The notes below the pieces were generated by a model. That model worked only from the letters and a program-made list of their open reading frames with translations. It made no database searches and had not been told where the DNA came from. From Saprospiraceae bacterium (GTDB lineage: Bacteria; Bacteroidota; Bacteroidia; Chitinophagales; Saprospiraceae): DNA of 64,000 bases. Shown here one piece after another: positions 59,499 through 64,000 of this stretch (positions are counted from its first letter, which is position 1; each line of letters opens with the position of its first letter). The translations under genes were made by a program, and so were the position numbers. The DNA is taken from contig JABDMH010000090.1 of NCBI GenBank assembly GCA_013001595.1, forward strand, positions 1 to 64,000, written 5' to 3'.

Positions 59499-62039
59499 AT
59501 GAGAATAACCCTCTTTAATGATAGTTACAATATCCCCACGATATTGACGCTGATGATTTTTCTGGTTTGCTTTGCACCCTACAGTTACCTGCTTGCACAA
59601 CAAGTCACACCGCAACCCCAGTCTATCGAATATGGTGGAGATAGTTTATCCTTTGGAAAAGAATATGCGTTGGTGGTCAAGGGAATTGATCAATTGGATC
59701 CATCCCCGATTATAAAAACTATTCAATCTGAATTGCACACCCTCCAAAAAAGGCTTTTTACGAGTACAGGTAAAGTTGAAAAGACTATCTCACTTACATT
59801 ACACAAAAAAGAAAATAATTCCACTTCAAATAAACTGACCGAGGGCTACGAGCTAAATATTGACCGGAATGAAATCGACCTCTACGCTCAAGATCATGCA
59901 GGTTTTCTATACGCAATGCAGAGCCTTCAGCAATTGTTCTACATTAATCAAGAAAGTGGACTTATACCTTGCCAAAGAATTGTAGACTCCCCAGATTTTC
60001 CTTTTCGCGGAATTATGGATGATATTAGCAGAGGACCACTGCCAACGCTCACTTTTATGAAAAAACAGATTCGAAGACTAGCTCATCTGAAGATCAATGT
60101 TTTTTCATTTTATATCGAGCATGTATTGCGAACTAAAAGCCATCCTGACTTTTCTCCTTTGGAAGGTCTTACCATAGATGAATTAAAAGAATTGTCAGAT
60201 TATGCTGAAGGATATAATATTCAGTTGATGGGTAGTTTTCAATCACTGGGACATTTTCGCAATATTCTATCACATCCAAACTACATGCATTTGGGTGTAG
60301 GTGACCGCATGCTCAATCCAGGTGATTCGGCATCCCTTCTTTTCTTAAAGGAGGTATACAATGAGATAATTCCTGCTGTGAAGCATCCATTCTTCAATAT
60401 AAATTGCGATGAAGCATACGATCTATCTCGCGGTCATAAGCTCAAGCAATTGGCAGATAGTTTGGGTGAAGGAATTGTTTATGCCCAACACATTATTCCC
60501 TTACTCAATCATGTCCAAGAAAGAGATAAGAGACCTGCCATATGGGGTGACATGATCTTGAAACACCCTGAGATTTTTGAATTGATTCCACCAAAGACGG
60601 TCATTTTACCTTGGGACTATAGTGACCGAAAAAGTTTTGATGATTTGCTTGACCCGATCGCTGAACACGGTTTCGAATTTATTGGCTGTCCTGGCATTGT
60701 CAATTCTTATCGGCTTTGGCCAGATTTACTCGAAGCCAAGAATAACATCAGAAATTTTGCGAGCGCTACCTTTGATAAAGGAGGAATGGGTATCATGACA
60801 ACTGTTTGGGATGATGGAGGTAGGCATTTTTTTGCAACAGATTGGTATGGAATCGTCTTAGCTGGAGCCTATGGCTGGAATCCTGATGGCACAGATGATC
60901 GCATGGTTGATCAACACTTTTCACGTTACTTTTTGCATGGTGAACCCGAGGCATTCTCAGCTTTCTTACACACCCTCGCCAAACTGCAAAATATAGACCG
61001 CCTTTCCAATCTCTCTACACACCTTGTTGAAATGAACTACGAACCCCAAAGTGAAGACACTGTACTAATAGACACCACCTCTTTGCAAGCCATCTCCACA
61101 ATTTTGGTCGAAGCAAAACAGCAACTTGACCGCTTTGATCAACAGAATAGCCACCCCTACCATTGGTCTTCTGACCTGGCCGTTTGGCATTTCAAACTAG
61201 ATGAAACCATTGAAGCTTGCCATATCCCTTTCAAATTGATGCAACTCTCAAAAACAATAGCTAATGTCTATCGCGAATCCAATGAAGTAATTCGCCGTAA
61301 TGACATCTTGAGAGCCCGAGCAACGGCTAAAAAAAACCTCCGTGATGCTAAACACATGAAGGATCTTTTCATAAAATTATGGAGGACCGAAAATCGAAAC
61401 CATTGGTTCGATGAGGCAGAGAAAATCTATGAGTGTAGAACTAAAACATGGAAGGAGCAGTACGATTTTCTCCTTAGACTTTCCCATCATGGCACAACCT
61501 TGGTACCTAGGGATAAGTATCCCATATATAGCCCCTCCCCTGGACTATTTATCACCTATTGGTTAGGTGCTGGTCCCTTTAATACTGTGGGTAATCTAGA
61601 TTTTGACTTTTTCGCCAAAGAACAAGGTGAACGCAATCTTCGCCCTGCGGCCATCGATTATTTTCTCAATCCTTCGGGTACTTATCAGGGATGGAACAAG
61701 ATCATATCTCCTTATCCCGACCGCATTAACTTTAGCGATTACTATAATTCACCAAATCCCGACGTCGCATATGCCAGTTGTCGAATTGAAGTAAATGCAC
61801 ACATCAGTGTGAAGTATGAACTTCGTTCTACTGGAATTTATACATTGTTTCTAGGTTCAGAACGAATAATACCCCATAAACAAAGCATTGAGAAGTCAAG
61901 TGGGACCATACATCTTTCCAAAGGTCACAACTATCTAATATTCAAATCATTAGAGCCTTTATATGGCCCTTGGAATTTCTCATTCCGTGTTCTACATTCG
62001 GAAATCACACAAAATAAGTACAAGTATATATTGAAGTAG
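59499..62039 (+). CDS. Secreted beta-N-acetylhexosaminidase, glycoside hydrolase family 20
   Basis: I start at the ATG at 59499: the signal peptide (PTILTLMIFLVCFAPYSYLL, cleaved near AQQ) directly follows, whereas an upstream frame to 59223 is not protein-like. The 846-residue enzyme has a GH20b-type domain (about 40-165) ending PDFPFRGIMDDISRGPLP, then the catalytic TIM barrel with INCDEAYDLS (Asp304-Glu305). Later WGDMILKHPE and TVWDDGG give barrel-edge Trp residues. The rest (about 600-846) is helical, then a C-terminal beta domain. It removes terminal GlcNAc or GalNAc. It is the only glycan enzyme in this part of the window. Confidence 0.88.
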   Translation: MRITLFNDSYNIPTILTLMIFLVCFAPYSYLLAQQVTPQPQSIEYGGDSLSFGKEYALVVKGIDQLDPSPIIKTIQSELHTLQKRLFTSTGKVEKTISLTLHKKENNSTSNKLTEGYELNIDRNEIDLYAQDHAGFLYAMQSLQQLFYINQESGLIPCQRIVDSPDFPFRGIMDDISRGPLPTLTFMKKQIRRLAHLKINVFSFYIEHVLRTKSHPDFSPLEGLTIDELKELSDYAEGYNIQLMGSFQSLGHFRNILSHPNYMHLGVGDRMLNPGDSASLLFLKEVYNEIIPAVKHPFFNINCDEAYDLSRGHKLKQLADSLGEGIVYAQHIIPLLNHVQERDKRPAIWGDMILKHPEIFELIPPKTVILPWDYSDRKSFDDLLDPIAEHGFEFIGCPGIVNSYRLWPDLLEAKNNIRNFASATFDKGGMGIMTTVWDDGGRHFFATDWYGIVLAGAYGWNPDGTDDRMVDQHFSRYFLHGEPEAFSAFLHTLAKLQNIDRLSNLSTHLVEMNYEPQSEDTVLIDTTSLQAISTILVEAKQQLDRFDQQNSHPYHWSSDLAVWHFKLDETIEACHIPFKLMQLSKTIANVYRESNEVIRRNDILRARATAKKNLRDAKHMKDLFIKLWRTENRNHWFDEAEKIYECRTKTWKEQYDFLLRLSHHGTTLVPRDKYPIYSPSPGLFITYWLGAGPFNTVGNLDFDFFAKEQGERNLRPAAIDYFLNPSGTYQGWNKIISPYPDRINFSDYYNSPNPDVAYASCRIEVNAHISVKYELRSTGIYTLFLGSERIIPHKQSIEKSSGTIHLSKGHNYLIFKSLEPLYGPWNFSFRVLHSEITQNKYKYILK

Positions 62040-62324
62040 AAGAATTAAACCGAATTATGTAAATTTAAAATCATCAAGATCGTATGTAGTCAAGTATTTA
62101 TCCATGGGTTAGCCGATTTTCTAGCTGCAATGGAATGTTTCTGACTTTATAGCCTACGCTGGCATTGTTTTTGATATTACTTTAGCAATGTAAACACATA
62201 CTATCTGCGAGGATGTTTCGACTACTTTTTGAAACGGACTACATCCTTGCATCACACGATCATCAGTGAGTAGGATCGTTTATATCCATATTATCCTTCC
62301 TTAATTAACCTAATCGGGAACACT

Positions 62325-62975
62325 ATGCGATGTTTTGGTCTATTTATTTCTGCCATTGTCTTTTGTAATATTTCATTTGCCCAGGATGCTGTAACATCAT
62401 TATCATCAAATAATTCCATGACGGAAAAGATCGCAAGGGTACATGATTTTGAAGGTCTTGATAAACATGTACGGGTGATGATGTCTAACGATGCAACAGA
62501 TTCATTGTTATTTTTCACTGGTGAGTGTGCAAACATATATCGCGTCATTCACATTCGTGGAAAGAGAAATAAATATCTACTAGATCCGGAAATGGTGGCA
62601 AAGATTGAATTTGATTCGAGAGTCTTTGAATCACACAAGATTCGTGTACCTGGAAAAGGGGCTGGTAGACAATGCTTCGTCGAGAAGTTTTTCTCCTCTG
62701 CTGAAATCGAAATGTTTGAGGGAAATAATTGCGATGAGTTTCGACCAAGGGTTAGCTATTACGTAAGAATTGGAGGAACCAGATACCTAAATAGATTGGA
62801 TGGTGTATGTGGAACAATCAATAAGACTAGTAATGGTCAAATAATTACTGATGAGGCAAATATTCGACAACATAGTTTGCTGCCAATGTCAAGAAAAAGC
62901 ATGACCGCGATTGGTGCTCATCTTGCTACAGCTCGTCGAGCTAAGACATTCGGCAGTAGTGTTTTTCGAAACTAA
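62325..62975 (+). CDS. Secreted protein of unknown function
   Basis: The 216-residue protein has a signal peptide (FGLFISAIVFCNISFAQ). The mature part is mixed strand and helix: KHVRVMMSNDATDSLLFFTG, YLLDPEMVAKIEFDSRVFE and VSYYVRIGGTRYLNRLDG. Four Cys residues (GEC, RQC, NNC and GVC segments) could form disulfides outside the cytoplasm. The tail (MSRKSMTAIGAHLATARRAK) is basic and helical. I do not recognise a family. It is an isolated gene about 285 bases after the GH20 gene, converging with mgtE. Confidence 0.6.
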   Translation: MRCFGLFISAIVFCNISFAQDAVTSLSSNNSMTEKIARVHDFEGLDKHVRVMMSNDATDSLLFFTGECANIYRVIHIRGKRNKYLLDPEMVAKIEFDSRVFESHKIRVPGKGAGRQCFVEKFFSSAEIEMFEGNNCDEFRPRVSYYVRIGGTRYLNRLDGVCGTINKTSNGQIITDEANIRQHSLLPMSRKSMTAIGAHLATARRAKTFGSSVFRN

Positions 62976-64000
62976 AGCAACCGACCTAATGCCCAACCGG
63001 CAAAGGTTAGAGTCAGAAAGAAACCAGCCATATCTGTCACTGTAGTTAATATAGGGCCTGATGCTAAAGCGGGGTCCACTCCCCCTTTCTTCAATAGCAA
63101 CGGTACCGTACCACCCAAAGAAACAGCTAAAATTGTATTTAGGCAGAGAGCTCCGCCTACAACAAAGCCCAACGCAATATTACCTTGCCAAAAATAAGCA
63201 CCTAGACCCAGTAGCATTCCTAAAACAGTACCGTTGATCAGCCCGACAGACAGTTCCTGCATCCACACTCTTAGCACTTCTTTGGGTTTCACTACACCCA
63301 AAGAGAGTTCTCGCATACTCACTGCCACTGCTTGATTTCCAGAACAGCCACTCATATCGGAGATGATCGGTAGAAACACGGCAAGTGCAATGACAGCGCT
63401 CAGCGTATCCTGATGAAAAGCTATCACGCTTGCCGCTACCATATTAAGTATGATGTTTATGGACAACCACGACAAACGCCTACTTGCCCTTGTCCAGATA
63501 GGCATAGTGCGCAATTCCTCACCTCCAACAATACCTTGGCTTTCCAGGTGTTCCATGCTCACTTGTTCTACGGCCTCCTCGAGAACGTCTTTGCGAAGTA
63601 CCACACCCAATAGAAAGTCATTATCATCGATTACCGGAACTCCATAAAAGTCATAGGTGTGAAAAAAGTCAATAAGTTCATCTAACGTGGTATGGTGACC
63701 TACCTTCAATACATCAGGAATTATAATATCGCGCACCAATGTATCTGCCGGTGAAAACACCAGATCCTGCATCTGCAATACGCCCGCAAATCGACCAGCT
63801 TCATTGACAATGTATAGGTACTTGATCGACAATTTTTCGTAATCTGCTCTTCTGACCTTCAGCTCTTCTACCATTCCAATAACTGAACTGGTTTCGCTGA
63901 AGACCAGGAATTCCGTGACCATGAGACCTCCGGCTGTGTCAGATTCATAACGAATCAGCCTTCTGACGTCTGCAGCCTCCTCTGGATCCATGAGGGATAT
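62972..64000 (-). CDS. mgtE: Magnesium transporter MgtE, C-terminal part (start lies beyond the right edge)
   Basis: The frame is open to the window edge, so the gene is partial; the Met at 63991 is internal, since the N-terminal regulatory domain is missing. Visible are DPEEAADVRRLIRYESDTAGGLM, the linker to two CBS domains (about residues 20-150 of the visible part), and five membrane helices with LPIISDMSGCSGNQAVAVSMRELSLG. The G-N-Q segment lines the ion path. Loss of Mg2+ from the N and CBS domains opens the channel in known MgtE proteins. It slightly overlaps the 3' end of the unknown secreted gene on the other strand. Confidence 0.9.
   Translation of the reverse strand: MSLMDPEEAADVRRLIRYESDTAGGLMVTEFLVFSETSSVIGMVEELKVRRADYEKLSIKYLYIVNEAGRFAGVLQMQDLVFSPADTLVRDIIIPDVLKVGHHTTLDELIDFFHTYDFYGVPVIDDNDFLLGVVLRKDVLEEAVEQVSMEHLESQGIVGGEELRTMPIWTRASRRLSWLSINIILNMVAASVIAFHQDTLSAVIALAVFLPIISDMSGCSGNQAVAVSMRELSLGVVKPKEVLRVWMQELSVGLINGTVLGMLLGLGAYFWQGNIALGFVVGGALCLNTILAVSLGGTVPLLLKKGGVDPALASGPILTTVTDMAGFFLTLTFAGWALGRLL

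Noticed and set aside
1-64000. CRISPR array, prophage or integrative element
   Set aside because: No regularly spaced repeats, integrase, phage or conjugation genes are visible.

Overview
The window looks like a stretch of chromosome from a free-living member of the Bacteroidota, probably near the Saprospiria or Cytophagia. The signs are a bacillithiol-type BshB1 deacetylase, DUF2490, DUF3810 and YceI proteins, secreted sulfatases and family 20 glycosidases, the folK / deoxynucleoside kinase / sppA order, starts with little Shine-Dalgarno signal, and a few TAnnTTTG promoter boxes. The exact lineage cannot be fixed from sequence reading alone. I saw no rRNA, tRNA, CRISPR array, transposase or prophage gene.

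Bases 1-16.9 kb form a catabolic, largely secreted region. It holds a neutral-ceramidase-like protein cut by the left edge, a secreted protein built from a tandem duplication, an enolase-superfamily enzyme, a lipid kinase, a compact GH20-like protein, a nitrilase, two secreted beta-propellers, a VIT/CCC1 metal transporter, two divergent sulfatases and a CocE-type hydrolase. A decayed patch lies near 4.0-4.4 kb. Sulfatase, VIT transporter and both propellers form one tight minus-strand run (13225 to 8013). Together these genes suggest breakdown of sulfated, amino-sugar-containing glycoconjugates or glycolipids, which is an inference from enzyme classes.

Bases 16.9-34.5 kb are mixed. They contain a 1156-residue protein that I read as a pyrophosphate-type PEP carboxykinase, a Dabb-barrel protein, a THUMP RNA methyltransferase, an acyl-CoA carboxylase beta subunit next to a membrane VWA protein, a secreted conserved protein, a FabH-BshB1-DJ-1 group, two predicted outer-membrane barrels and an alcohol dehydrogenase.

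Bases 34.5-49 kb are mostly housekeeping. CimA is followed by moaD-moaE, which converge on mobA-moaC-moeA-moaA, a nearly complete molybdenum-cofactor pathway. Then come DUF3810, thioredoxin with a clear terminator, DUF58, a methyltransferase, and an overlapping chain PPK2 - S4 RNA-binding protein - FolK - deoxynucleoside kinase, ending with SppA.

Bases 49-64 kb hold a MarR-YceI pair with repeated operator-like sites, NDH-2, a nucleotidyltransferase, a large sodium-solute symporter, a thioesterase/YihY pair coupled through a TTG start, UbiX, a thioredoxin-fold protein, a double-GNAT protein, a large GH20 hexosaminidase, an unknown secreted protein and a partial MgtE.

The least expected structure is a set of about 190-205 bp non-coding intergenic elements with inverted-repeat ends: two copies of one family (6675-6879 and 13264-13465) and two unrelated long foldbacks (21573-21774 and 27049-27235). 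They look like MITEs or other structured dispersed repeats.
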